A stretch of 64,000 nt of DNA from NCBI GenBank assembly GCA_004194705.1, contig SADC01001278.1:620001-684000 (forward strand). The letters run 5' to 3'. This document shows, in pieces, positions 33,060 through 44,300 of this stretch. Source of the DNA: Ditylenchus dipsaci (lineage: Eukaryota; Nematoda; Chromadorea; Rhabditida; Anguinidae). Under the pieces are notes generated by a model. The model had not been told where the DNA came from. It ran no database searches and saw nothing but the letters and a program-made list of their open reading frames with translations. Positions within the stretch are counted from its first letter, which is position 1. Every line of letters begins with the position of its first letter. Made by a program: the position numbers and the translations under genes.

Positions 33060-33949
33060 TTGTTCAAAAGAAATAATTGTGCATGGAAGGTCATGCTAGA
33101 TATCTTGAAAGCTAGATACCGTACTCTCTCTAATAGCCGGATCCCCCTGTGTTCAAAATCGTGTTTGTGGCATTGCGCTTTTGACAAACTTTTTGAAGAC
33201 TTTTCTCAGACAAGTTATACCTCAATTTGTAGCAAGTGAGATGAGCTACAAATTAAGGTATAACTAGAGGTCGGCATTTGCTCTTTGGCGATGTTGCGAT
33301 GCGATGTTTTTCAGCCAAAATGTTTGCGTGCGATGTTGCGATGCGATGTCGATATTTGAGTGCGATACATCGCTGCGATGTTTTACTTTAAATTTTCGTG
33401 TGCGATGTTGAAATTTTGACCGAAAATTTTACATGTTAAAAAATTTGCGAAAAAATTTCAAACCTTTTCAGAAAAAAATAACAGATCTCAATCGGCCATA
33501 TCATGCACATATTCGATCTGATCCTTCAAGTGACCGTCCAAAAAAATAGCCAGACCATGTATCCCGAAATATGATCATCTTAAGATAGGTAAATGCAAAG
33601 TTATTTAAATGATATTCTTTGGTACTTATAAGCACGTTAGAAGTGGCCTCTGTTTTGTCCCTTCCCCTTCCAATACAGCCCTTGATCCCTCTTAAAATCG
33701 CTTTTCTGGTCCTTTTATAGCAAAATTATTACTTAAAATGACTTTTGACCACTCCTAAAATCATGATTTTAGGGGGGGGCAGGTTATCATAGTAGCGCCT
33801 AGCTTGCTTTATTAAAAGAACAAGCGAAAAAGACACATACAAGAGAATAAGTCACCATCAAGCGCAATTTTCCAGAGAAGGCTCGTACTTAACGAAAAGC
33901 ATAAATGCCTTCGTAAATAATTTTGAAAAAATTGCAAAAAGTACACGTA

Positions 33950-34563
33950 CAGGGTGGCCAAAAAACCCTGAAATTTTCAAAATAACACTGTTTTTTAAGA
34001 CTTTCGAATTTATATATTTCTTACATATATTTCTTACATTATTCAGCAGTGTTTGTAGCTTTTTTAAAAGCCAAGATCGATGGCTACGTGCTAGTGCAAA
34101 AACATTTCGAAAATCACAGCAAAATTTCAAAGAAATGTGTCAGAATTTGCTGTTCAAATTCAATCTTTTTAAACAGTTTAAATCAAGACAGTTCAGTCAT
34201 GAAAATTTTGTGTGTCGCATTCATTTATTGTTTTTTTTCATCGTTTCTCTATTTTTTTATATTGAATTTGGTGTAACAAGGATGGACGGTTGCAGTCTTA
34301 GGTCATAAGGTCAGTTTCGAGGCAAGCAACATATGGGAAGCAACCACTAAGTGAGTTAGCCCTGTGTAGCGAGCCGCGTAATCTCATGCTACCAGAGCTA
34401 GACCTAAGACTACGGCAGAATGAGAGGACTCGGCACCGGCCTCACAACCGTTATTTAAACATCCCTGCTTACGCCGAAAAAATCTGTATATCAGACAGTG
34501 CGCGGAAGCCCTTGACAAAAAATTTCGGATTTTTTCAGGTTTTTTCGGGCACCCTGTACGATA
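33950..34563. repeat. MITE-like element with GTACAGGGTG ends
   Basis: Left GTACAGGGTGGCCAAAAAACC and right GGTTTTTTCGGGCACCCTGTAC are inverted. The inner sequence shows little further symmetry, and 34270-34500 contains no supported gene. The ends resemble those at 3376-4188. Confidence 0.5.
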
Positions 34564-34679
34564 TCAGCAAAAAATAACGACTGAAAAAATGTCAAAAATT
34601 CACAACTACTTCGTAGATTAATGCTATTTAAGAATCTTAAATTTATATTCTGAAGTTAAGAATGGGTGGTATTTAATTT

Positions 34680-36175
34680 TGGCCGTAAAATACTGAAAAA
34701 TGGCCGTAAAATATTTAATTTTGGCCATAAACTCGAGCCGCCGTAAAAAACTGAATTTTGGCCGTAAAATACTGAATTTGGCCGTAAACTTTTGATTTTG
34801 GACATAAACTCGAATTTGGCCATAAAATACCGCATTTCGGTCATACATTGTTGGATTTTGGCTATGAATTCGCCCATTGAAACTCATAGTGTCTGTTGTG
34901 TTGTCTCTTCCATCTTCCTTTTGTATGATATTTTGCGTGCACGCTCGAGGTCGGTTCATCAATTTAATTTTCATCAATTTGCAGATATTACTGCAGACAA
35001 TGAAGGGGAGCTACGCGCCGGTTTTGTCCTTATTCGTCATCGAGATCCTGGGTTCGTGCGAATCGGCAGCTATTTGAAGTGGCAAGTCAAGGGGTCAGCA
35101 ATGTGGTTCGTCAATTCAAGGGAACTGGCGCTAACAAGAATCAATTATAGTTATCTTTTCCTGTTGTCATGTTTGCTGTTATTATTTTTGCATGCGTTTG
35201 AGAGATGTGTTTAGTAATGAATAAAGATTGCTGTCCCAGTCTTATAATGGCTTTTTATGGACGTTTCTAAAGTGCCACCCACAAATTCGGAAACGGGCCG
35301 CTAGAGTGTTATGCTGCCCGATTTTTGGGATGTGGGGTATAGTTTAAGTGCTCCGTGTTAGGAAAAAAGAAAGAAGACCATTACAACGATGACTGTTTAA
35401 TTCTCTGCCTGTTGTTAAAAAATGTTTACTTTTTGTTGTCGTTGTTCGAAAATAAGTGAATGTAGCCGATTATAAGGTGTGAATGTTAATAGGTGCGATA
35501 AGAGATGAAAGATTGAGATGTGATTCAGGAGGAACAGAATGTTTGGATTAAAACATTGGACACATAAGTAAAATGTAGGTATATGTATAAGCGGTCACTT
35601 GTGTATCTGTTGTTTATACGGTGGAATAATGGAGTCTATGAATGAATAGTCTAAATATATACAGTTGAATTATGGCAAAAGTTAAGTATTTCAGGGCCTC
35701 ATTTAGAAAATTCCGTCGAATTTGGTGTCAACCACCTCGGAATGGGTGCCTACCCAGGTACTAATTGCAAATTGAGATTCTAGATAGTCAACAGAATTTT
35801 GGCCCCAACACACCGTGCTCAGCACACGATTTTGGGTTGAATAATGGAGTTTGTTCAGCACTAGGATAAATGAAAAAATTTCGGGCCAATTGACAAGTGG
35901 ACCGATTGTGCTAGAACCGGCCTGAGTTAATGGCTAAAATCTAATAGTTTATGGCCAAAATCCAACAATTTTAGCCAAAATTCAGTATTTTTTGGCCTAA
36001 TTTGAGTTTATGGCCAGAATTCAAAAGTTTACGGCCAGAATTCAAAGTTTACGGTCAAAATTCAAAGTTTACGGCCGAAATTCAGAGTTTACGGCCAAAA
36101 TTCAGTTTTTTACGGCAGGTTGAGTTTACGGCCAAAATTAAATATTTTACGGCCATTTTTCACAATTCTACGGCC
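34680..36175. mobile_element. Element with inverted GGCCGTAAA(ATTCAG) arrays, unidentified cargo
   Basis: 34680-34860 has units of TTTTGGCCGTAAAATACTGAA. 35940-36175 has the inverse TTTACGGCCAAAATTCAG. The cargo (34870-35930) holds a possible exon after TTTGCAG at 34984, whose frame runs DNEGELRAGF, GFVRIGSYLKWQVKGS, WFVNSRELALTRINYSY with TAG near 35214. I do not recognise it. AATAAA at 35220 could serve as a polyadenylation signal. Confidence 0.55.
34984..35216 (+). CDS. Unidentified exon in array-ended element
   Basis: An open frame of about 75 codons follows a plausible 3' splice site (AATTTGCAG) and ends at a stop a few bases before AATAAA. It contains an acidic start (DNEGEL), a central RIGSYLKWQVKG and a hydrophobic C-terminal stretch (YLFLLSCLLLLFLHAF) that could be a membrane segment. 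No upstream exon could be assigned and no family recognised. Confidence 0.25.
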
Positions 36176-36381
36176 AATTTTATATATTATCCGTTAAGAA
36201 TGTCGACTTTGGCGTTATGCAATTTTCTTATTTTAAACGGATTTTGCAAAAAAAGTTTGCGATGTCTTAACAATTGCGATGCGATGTTGCGATGTTTTCA
36301 AAACCATGCGTGCGATGTTGAGATGCGATGTTTTTGGTCTAAATTTGCTGCGTGCGATGCGATGTTTGCGATGTCAACATC

Positions 36382-36799
36382 ATGGTGGGAAAACCGATAA
36401 AATTGCCCTATTATCGGTTTTTATCGGTTTTATCCCTTTTATTTATTCCTTATTTTGCTGATTCAGACCCTTTTACTGATTTTTTTACTAAAACGATAAA
36501 GAAAGTATAACGAGAATATTAGCGACCTATTTTACTGCAAAAAACATCAAATGGCTTTCCTAGTTGTCGTTATAAAATAACGATGAAATTGACCAAATTA
36601 TGACTATTTTATAACGTCAACTAGGAAAGCTATTTGATGTTTTTGCAGTAAAATAGGTCGCTAATATTCTCGTTATACCTTTCTTTATCGTTTTGGTAAA
36701 AAAAATCAGTAAAAGGGTCTGAATCAGCAAAAATAAGGAATAAATAAAAAGGGATAAAACCGATAAATAGGGCAATTTTATCGGTTTTCCCCACCATGG
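36382..36799. mobile_element. Palindromic hAT-type MITE, 418 bp, TSD TCAACATC
   Basis: 8-bp duplications TCAACATC lie at 36374-36381 and 36800-36807. The arms run from ATGGTGGGAAAACCGATAAA to its inverse and are almost perfectly complementary through GTCGTTATAAAATAACG near the centre (about 36580). It sits 26 bp inside the right end of the 33265-36825 element. Confidence 0.88.
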
Positions 36800-36925
36800 T
36801 CAACATCGCATCGTGCCGACCTCTAGGTATAACTTGCCCGAGAAAAGTTTCAAAAAGTGGTTCAAAAACGCAACGCCACAAACACGATTTTGAACGCAGG
36901 CCCGTCTATTAGAGAGAATACGGTA

Positions 36926-37205
36926 TCTTGAATTTTTTTGCGGAGGCTGATGTAAATGCTGATGTATACTCCTAAAATATTAGGGTAAAGCGCTGCTGTC
37001 CAAGTAAACAATGAATAAAATTTACGCCACAAAATTGGCATTCCTTGTACGAACAGCAATCAAATAATTCAATTGTGGCAGTTTCATTTTTAAGGCTTGT
37101 TTCCAATGAGCGGATTTCCTTTCACTCTCACTCTCACTCTTCATTGGAAACACAACAAACCTTTCACTCTCACTCCCACTCTGCTTTCACTCTCACTTTC
37201 ACTAC
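36926..37205. repeat. First copy of CACTCTCACTCTC repeat, left of Merlin
   Basis: 37070-37205 (CAATTGTGGCAGTTTCATTT, then TGTTTCCAATGAGCGGATTT and CTTTCACTCTCACTC runs) is repeated in direct orientation at 38117-38255 with near identity. The copy here is cut off where the Merlin element begins. The 38.1-kb copy continues into a full palindrome. Confidence 0.7.
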
Positions 37206-38116
37206 GGTACTAGTGTCGAACATGTCACACCTTCAAATTCCCGAAAAATGACTTCAGTGGATGAATTGATGTTTCAAATACAAGAAGATGAAGCGAGCTC
37301 TAGTCTCTCACGTCATACAATTTGTGATTGGAAATCCTATTTTCGGGAGGTTAAATTTTTTATTTAATGTGTAACAATGATTTATTATCTGAGCTAAGAT
37401 TTGTCAACGATACTTCGTAGAACATCGGACCATTCTTGGAGGACCCGGGAAAATTGTCGAAATCGACGAGACAGTTTCAGTGCGTAGGAAGTACAACCGA
37501 GGACGACTACTCCCAACAAAATGGATCTTGGAGGTGTGGAGCGCGGAACAAACAAGTAATTTTAGCCTAAATCACAACTAGCATTTTTTTAAAGGGTTTT
37601 GAATAGGTCTTTCATGTTTGGGTGGAAAATCGTGATACGAATACGCTGTTGGATATTATTCAGCAATATATTCTACCTGGTATTTTATCTATATGCTATT
37701 TTGATACCAGATTACCAGTTCGGCTGAATTATAGGAACAACAATTATTTCGGACGGATGGCCTTCGTACCGAAAAATAAGAAAACTGCCGAGGATATGAG
37801 CACCTGGCAGTCAATCATTCGGAGCATTTCGTGGATCCATTACTGGAGCGCACACCAACAGAATTGAATCAGCGTGGCAGAAGCTAAAAGCCAGAAACAA
37901 GAAAGATACGGGACTGCATCGTCTGAATTTGGATCCTATAATTAGCAACATTTGTGGTTTCAGATGTTTTGTGGTCCAGATTGTTTTTATAATGTGATGT
38001 CTCAAATCTGTGGTTTATATCCTTGTGAGCGAAAATAAAAATAATTTATTGGTTAAATGTATATTTTTGATAGTCAGCAAAAAATTTGAAGGTGTGACAT
38101 GTTCGACACTAGTACC
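37206..38116 (+). mobile_element. Merlin-type (IS1016/ISXO2-like) DNA transposon
   Basis: TIRs GGTACTAGTGTCGAACATGT and its inverse (about 33 bp) enclose a single gene with ISXO2-like transposase features. Length about 910 bp. It is flanked by direct copies of a sequence of about 130 bp (37073-37205 and 38117-38255), far longer than a normal Merlin target duplication. Confidence 0.85.
37248..38000 (+). pseudogene. Merlin transposase (ISXO2-like DDE), frame-broken
   Basis: From ATG 37248 the exons read VDELMFQIQEDEAS..HTICDWKSYFRE (to 37350), then from about 37397 FVEHRTILGGPGKIVEIDET with RRKYNRGRLLPTKWILEVW. After an intron come VFHVWVENRDTNTLLDIIQQ and YILPG (37609-37682). The first catalytic Asp is in EIDET. 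The final block GAHTNRIESAWQ.LKARNK is present at 37848-37910 but in another register, and the middle block around 37685-37845 (expected S.CW.AY) is also out of frame. At least two frame changes separate the pieces. Confidence 0.8.
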
Positions 38117-38345
38117 CAATTGTGGCAGTTTCATTTTTAAGGCTTGTTTCCAATGAGCGGATTTTCCTTTCACTCTCACTCTCACTCTTCATTGGAAACA
38201 CAAAACAAACCTTTCACTCTCACTCCCACTCTGCCTTTCACTCTCACTTTCACTCTCAGTGTGTACCAATGTGAGAGTGAGAGTGAAAGACAGACTGAGA
38301 GTGAGAGTGAAAGAAAATCCGCTCATTGGAAACAGGGCTTTACCA
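38117..38345. repeat. CACTCTCACTCTC palindromic repeat, right of Merlin
   Basis: It runs from AAGGCTTGTTTCCAATGAGCGGATTTTC (38140) to the inverse ending GAAACAGGGCTT (38340), with CTTTCACTCTCAC runs folding onto GAGAGTGAGAGTG runs around GTGTGTACC (about 38262). It is a complete palindromic MITE. Confidence 0.75.
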
Positions 38346-38576
38346 ATTGCCAGTAAAAATTTACCACTCCTGTAAGCAGTACTCGAATGTTTTGAAATAT
38401 AAAATTTTATCAAGGCGATCACGGTGTTACTCACAGAGTCTTCTCTGGAATCTGTAGTACTGGCCCTGTATTACAGATTCCAGATCCCTACAGATCCCTG
38501 TACTACTAAGTAGCTCAAGAAATAACAGTAGTGCATCTCAATACACATATGAACAGGGCTGTCGGCTCTGCATAAT
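38346..38576. other. Short spacer with small hairpin
   Basis: 38440-38505 contains an inverted pair around GGAATCTGTAGTAC / GTACTACTAAG. No coding evidence. Confidence 0.35.
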
Positions 38577-40310
38577 GATACAGTCTAAACTCGATATAGT
38601 CTACATCCGATACAGTGTACAAATCGATATAGTGTACACCTGGATTCAATCACTTTGGCCAGCGGTAAATTAAATTGGCTAGGGAGATTTGCCAAAAACG
38701 AAATTTGCCAAAAACGAAATTTGCCAAAACGAAATTTGCCAAAACGAAATTTGCCAAAACGAAATTTGCCAAAACGAGATTTGCCAAACGAAATTTGCCA
38801 AAACGAAATTTGCCAAAACGAGATTTGCCAAAGACTAACAGGGGGGACCAAGGCAGTTTTTTTACGTTTTTTTTTCGAAATTTTTAGATTGTGTCCAAAC
38901 CACCCCAGACCGACCAAAACCACCCCAAACCACTCAAAACACCCAAAACCTCCTACAAATGTTAGTTCTTTCTAACTACTGCTTTGGGTGGCGGTAAATT
39001 GATCCAAAAATTTTCTGGGTAGTGGTATCTTGATTGTAGTACTCAGTTGGCAGTACCCGAGTTGCATATTAGACCATTAAAACCAGTGGTAGTTCACTTG
39101 AATCAAAAAATTTTACGTTTTTCATGTTCCAAAACTTGTTTTCTAGACTAATTCGGACAAGCTGAAGATGGTTTGACAGTGGTAAAATAAAGTTTTGTTG
39201 TCACTTAACTGAATCTTAACTGAGTTGAAAATTTAAATTAACCGTGCAAGCAACTAGTCATTTTTTCAGATGACCATCTTTTTTAAAGACCTACTCCTCA
39301 ATTTCTTACAATGAACACTCCAAACAAATCTTCAAGAAAATTTATTTAACACATCGAGCAAACAACAAGCACAACACACCTCAGAATGATTTGGACATCT
39401 TCAAATAAGACTTCATCAAAAGCGAGATCGTCAAGTTGAATTTGATCGATTGAATTTGCAACTCGAGCCAAGCTGTTCCTGATTTCCTCTGAATTAAATG
39501 CACGCAAAGCTTCTTTGGTTCCCTCAATTTCTTACGCTGAGTACCAGTACTTGTTCCAACAAGACCGACACTTGTGAAAGCCGAATTGCCTGCTGGTAAG
39601 ACACATGTCCTAAATTTAGTGTTACATTTTTGAAACTCGACAATAGAATAAACAATATTTTGGGATACCTAGCTCGACCTTGAAGTGATACAGAAGCCAT
39701 AGTCTTTAAGATTCTTCATAATTGCTTGGACAAAGTGGAACCAACAAGTCTTATGTTTCACCGTATGCATGACACCTAAAATCAGATCAAAAAGAATGAG
39801 AAAGAAACTTTTTAGATAGCGTGCGAACCTCCAAAAAATTCCAGAATCGAAGGACAAGAATGGCCTACTGTTGAGCAGTTTTAAGTCGTTTGGAACCTCT
39901 TAAACTTCTTGCCCTACATCTGGCGTACTCCTTCGCTATCGCTGGAATTTTTTTAATTCGCTCATGCTGTCTAAATATGTGTATCAGTAAAAAAGAAACA
40001 ACTGCTGAAGTCAATGACGCAAATTAACTAAAGATATTCCGACAGCCTATTTAAATTTGCCGAATATCGTTTTGGCAAATTTCGTTTTGGCAACTTCGTT
40101 TTGGCAAATTTCGTTTTGGCAAATTTCGTTTTGGCAAATTTCGTTTTGGCAAATTTCGTTTTGGCAAATTTCGTTTTGGGAAATCTCGTTTTTGGCAAAT
40201 TTCGTTTTGGCAAAACGTACATTTGGCAAATTTCGTTTTTGGCAAATCTCCCCTAGCCATTAAATTGACTAGAATGAACACTCGATATAGTATATACCTC
40301 GATATCGGTA
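38577..40310. mobile_element. MULE-type element with inverted TTTGCCAAAACGAAA arrays
   Basis: The left part has CTCGATATAGT motifs (38590-38640), then GGCTAGGGAGATTTGCCAAA and about ten units of AATTTGCCAAAACGA (38685-38835). The right part is the mirror: CGTTTTGGCAAATTT units (40066-40240), then TTTGGCAAATCTCCCCTAGCC and ACTCGATATAGTATATACC. The 1.2-kb interior holds the CCTTGGTCCCCCTGTT motif (inverse, 38840), part of a hairpin-family arm (39085-39205) and a minus-strand MULE transposase remnant. Confidence 0.75.
39370..39960 (-). pseudogene. MULE transposase C-terminal remnant
   Basis: On the minus strand 39670-39770 encodes CWFHFVQAIMKNLKDYGF, matching the C..H helix of Mutator-like transposases (GC.FH..QA..RK...LGL). 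Further 3' (about 39590-39375) comes GTKEALRAFNSEEIRNSL, then ARVANSIDQIQLDDLAFDEV, after a register change. The catalytic D..D portion upstream is not recognisable. Confidence 0.55.
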
Positions 40311-40800
40311 CGTGACAAAGGCTACAACGGCCGAAAGGCTACAAAAGGCCAAAAGGATACAACTCCAAAGAAGGGACGAAAGGTCACAACTCAGTAAAAT
40401 TATGATAGCTCTTTCACAAACGTTGGAGTTGGCGTTGGAGTTGGAGTATTTTTTTATGAATGCTTTTTACTCCAACTCCAACTCCGACTCCAACTCCAAC
40501 TCCGACTCCAACTCCAACCCTTTCATAAAAAAACTCCAACTCAACGCCAACTCCAACTCCAACGCCAACTCCGACTTTAATTATTATTATTTATATTCTT
40601 ATTATTTAATCTTATTAGTTGGAGTCGGCGTTGGAGTTGGAGTTGGAGTCGGCGTTGGAGTTTTTTGTGAAAGGGTCGGAGTTGGCGTTGGAGTTGGAGT
40701 TGGAGTAAAAAGGTGTTCATAAAAAAATTACTCCAACTCCAACGCCAACTCCAACGCCAACTCCAACGTTTGTGAAAGAGCTATGAAAAAAGCGAAAATT
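40311..40800. repeat. CCAACTCCAACGCC palindromic repeat
   Basis: Runs of GGAGTTGGAGTTGGCGTT at 40423-40450 and 40620-40710 and the inverse CCAACTCCGACTCCAACTCC at 40470-40560 and 40730-40770 form a multi-armed palindrome. The outer unit CTCTTTCACAAACGTTGGAG (40410) is mirrored at 40768-40785. The Ser/Asn-rich frame read through it is a repeat artefact. Confidence 0.75.
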
Positions 40801-40859
40801 TCTACTTTTTAGCTGTTTTACCATGTTTTTCAACATTGGACTTGGCAAAAATAAAGCCT

Positions 40860-41220
40860 CTAAATGCACTTTTGATTAAGAGTCTTGCTCGGAATTATTT
40901 CTAAGGTATGTGGGTGTGCGCATCTCAACCCCAAGCAACCAAGCCTCCTGCGAACCCTTCGAGAGCGCAGGGGGCTTGGGAGCTTGAGAGTAAGAGATGC
41001 GCGCACCTAAGACATGATTCCGAGCAAGACTCATGATCGAAAATGTATATACAGACTCTTTTTGCCTCCTTCGGGGCGCAGGGGGCTTGGTTGTTTGGGG
41101 TTGAGATGCACACACCCACATACCTTATACACAAATCACTCGCAAGTGACTCTGGATGTATGAAAACATGCATATCAGAGTTTATTTATGCGGTAGGCCC
41201 CAGCATTCAAAACTATGTTC
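40860..41220. repeat. Hairpin plus dispersed repeat upstream of MLH1
   Basis: 40880-41035 folds (GAGTCTTGCTCGGAATTATTTCTAAGGTATG and inverse CTAAGACATGATTCCGAGCAAGACTC, around the GCGCAGGGGGCTTGG block). 41100-41213 is the dispersed sequence shared with 13840-13960. The MLH1 start codon lies 100 bp downstream, so the promoter is in or near this block. Confidence 0.65.
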
Positions 41221-41319
41221 AACAGCTTTCTTATCTCGGCACACCGACAACCCTTCACATGAGCAACTATAAAATTATAATTGTCTCTTGCTTTTAAAAG
41301 CTGTCCAATAAGCTCTCAC

Positions 41320-44300
41320 ATGATGCGTGGTCGTGAAGAAAGTAGAATTGCAATTCTGCCTGAGGAAGTGGTTAACAAAATCGCCGCTGGAGAAGTCGTG
41401 GTGAGGCAGTCAACGCAGTAAAGGAGCTTGTCGAAAACTGTCTGGATGCTGATGCCACTGAAATAACGGTGTCTATTCAAAATGGTGGTCTAGATTTGAT
41501 CAGTGTAAAGGTAAATAAATGCTCTTTTACACGTTCTTTTTTTACTCCATTTCGATCTCTTTTTTTTTGCCATGGTAATTTACTTTAATTTAGGATAATG
41601 GCTGCGGATTCACAGAGAGGATATGCATATGGTTTGCAAGAGAGCCTGTAAATGTCATTCAATGGTATAATTACTTTCAGGTTTGTGCACGTCATGCTAC
41701 TTCCAAATTGGAAAATACGAAGATTTGCAACAAATGTCTACCTATGGATTTCGTGGTGAAGCAATGGCATCAATTTCCTATGTGTCTCATGTATCTATTG
41801 TTTCGAAAACTGCGGATGACAAATGTGCGCACAAAGCTAACTTTCAAGGTAGTTTTCTCTTTTGTGTTTCGGCGCAGTCTAGGTTATCTCTGATTTTCAG
41901 AAGGAGCTATGATAAAGGATTCTTTGAGGTTTTACTTTTTGCAATGAATTATCTGTGAAAAAGATCTCATACCTAGTATTATTCCCTGTAGCATATTTGT
42001 CTTTATGAGATCGCTTGTTAAATTCCAAATTCAGTAACTCAGCTGGCAGGAATGGTACTATGGTTACAGCTGAACAGCTATTTTATAATTGCCCATCTCG
42101 CCGACATGCTCTCAAGTATACTCTAGAAGAGGCAAATCGAATAGCCGATCTCTTGGTGAAGTATTCAATCCACAATCCGTAAACTTTCCATATATATCAA
42201 AAATTTGATCCAAGTCTTGAATTTTAGGCATGTATCCTTTGCTTTCCGGAGACTGGATAACCACTCCTGCGATTTTCGGACTGACGGAAGGGGGGACCGC
42301 CATTCAACAATTCGAGCTTTGCTTCTTCATCTCCGTTCAAAAACGGCACTAATAGAGTAAATCCGCAAATAAAGTTTTTCATTTTATGGCTGCAATTATT
42401 GGTGATGTTTAGAACTTACTTGACTTCGAGTTTCGAGATGATCGCTTTCACTTTTGCTTCAGTGTTTGTATGGCTACCCCGATTACCACCTTCACATCCA
42501 CTGCAATTCAGTCGAAAAAGGTAGATTTTTCACTTTCTGTGTAGATTTGTTTGATCATTTGAGAATTCAGGATAAGCAGAAAATATTCCATCTCTTCATC
42601 AATGACCGGCTCGTGGAATGCGACAACATGAAAAAGTCCATAGATTTGGTTTTCTCGTCTAAGGACCTCATGTGTCCATTCATGACGATTTCTTTGCAGG
42701 TATGTTGTCGTCCTTTTTCGTATTTTCAAATAACGTCATTTCTTTCTAGATCGATTCAAAGTATATCGACGTAAGTTCATTTTCACGTTAATTAGTAGTT
42801 TGTTTCTAACTTTGGTTATATCTTTGTTCCAGGTCAATGTCCACCCACCAAATCAACGGTTCACTTTCTTAACGAGGATGCTATTATAGATAGAATTGAA
42901 CAGGTCAGTCGTCCAGTTTTTCTACCGTCTTTAGTATTTAGTTAGTCTTTAGTTTTTTAGGAGATCTTCCAACTGATCACAGGATATCTAGAAAAGGGTG
43001 TCATAGAAGTTGGCAGGGCAGCTGTCAGCGCTGTTGAAGCTATTGACAAGGAGCAGCGAAGAGGCTTCAACGTTCATGCTGCCGCCAAGACACTTCTGAT
43101 TCAGCAACCAAGCACTCAGATATCAAACTCCCAAGACTGGCTGATGCAGCCGCAGACATGGGACTTGTCGAATCCGAAGCACAAAAAATTCAGCAACACT
43201 CCGAGACCTGCATCTAAGTCTAATACGCCATGCAATCCTGATGACCGACCAGCAGTTAGTCATTTTAGCCAAGTCCGTGGTGGAATAAATGCGGCATCTA
43301 ATAATGGATGTTCTTCGCCTGTAAATTTGAGTGCAAGTTCAAAGCCGCTTCTTCTAGTTGTCAACAAATCCTCTCCAGCAACTCCTAGTAATTCGTGCCA
43401 GGTAATTAAAAAATGCCCTACTCATTTATAGGAAAAAATTCAGAGGATTCGGACCGAGGCTAGTAACAGGTCCTTGGATGAATTTGTCAGCCCTACTCGC
43501 TTTTCATTCGGTGATGTGTCAATTGCTACGTCTGCGCTATTTTCTCCTGCCGTTCAAGGGCCTATACATTTAGTTCCGCTAAATTTGTCAAACAATATCG
43601 GCGAACAAGTGTACAGCACATTCTCAGACGATGAGAGAATGGATGTGAAGGATGAAGTAAGAGTTGAAAATATTTTTCTGCAAAATATATATATTTAATT
43701 TTTAAAGGTTACATGCAGCCTAAGTCAGTACGAGGGTTTTCAGCATCAAAAGCGTCAAGTTTCAAGGACCTTCGAATTGGATGCGTTGGATGAATTGAGG
43801 CGGACTATTTGCAGCAACTGTGATCAGGAATTAATGGATCTGTTTCGTCAGCACAGCTTTATTGGTTTCTTTGCGCAGCAATTCGGAGTATTCCAGTCAA
43901 AGGAATCTGCATACGTCTTCCATGTCTCAACTACTCTCAGAGAACTCTTTTATCAGGTTTTATTTTAAACAATCGTAGGGGTTTTTTTAAATTTTGCATC
44001 TTCAGCTGGTCATCTTTTCTTTTGGGAACATGGGTCATATCGTCTACATCCTTCCTTGCATGCCTTATCAATTCAATCCGAGCAAGGGAGCAATGAAATG
44101 GATTTGTAGAGCCGTGTAGCGATGAGATGATCAGTGTTCGTGAATTGCTTTCTCTTCACTTCGATGACGAAAGAGAGTCTGTAGAAGTTGACATGCTGGT
44201 TGATAGTTTGCTTTCGAATGCTGCAATGTTCTGGGACTACTTTTCTATCGAAATTGTAAGTCGCCAGAGTAGCCAAGATCAGCCGTCAATGGAATCTGCG

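Larger units (their letters stand above)
33265..36825. mobile_element. hAT-like element, 3.56 kb, TSD GGTATAAC
   Basis: Exact 8-bp duplications GGTATAAC lie at 33257-33264 and 36826-36833. TIRs are TAGAGGTCGGCA and TGCCGACCTCTA. Subterminal runs of TGCGATGTTGCGATGCGATG are found at 33287-33410 and 36270-36375. No hAT transposase is recognisable. The interior is filled by a TACAGGGTG-ended MITE (33950-34560), a pair of GGCCGTAAA arrays (34680-34850, 35990-36170) and a further MITE (36382-36799). Confidence 0.88.
33117..36925. mobile_element. TACCGTA-ended element, outermost shell of a nested set
   Basis: The left end TACCGTACTCTCTCTAATAG and right end CTATTAGAGAGAATACGGTA each continue into arms of about 140 bp (AAAATCGTGTTTGTGGC, GACAAACTTTTTGAAGACTTTTCT.. 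and inverses). The element is interrupted by the hAT-like insertion 33265-36825. Removing that insertion rejoins the two arms as a hairpin MITE of about 250 bp. It begins about 60 bp upstream of the DHPS start. Confidence 0.8.

Noticed and set aside
37045..38434. Frames rich in HSHSHSS and ESESER
   Set aside because: Products of the CACTCTCACTC repeat and its complement.
38655..40281. Open frames with NLPKRNLPKR / FAKTKFAKT repeats
   Set aside because: Translations of the TTTGCCAAAACGAAA arrays on both strands.
40312..40722. 136-codon frame rich in Ser/Asn and Val/Gly
   Set aside because: Produced by the CCAACTCC palindromic repeat. Codon content follows the repeat exactly.
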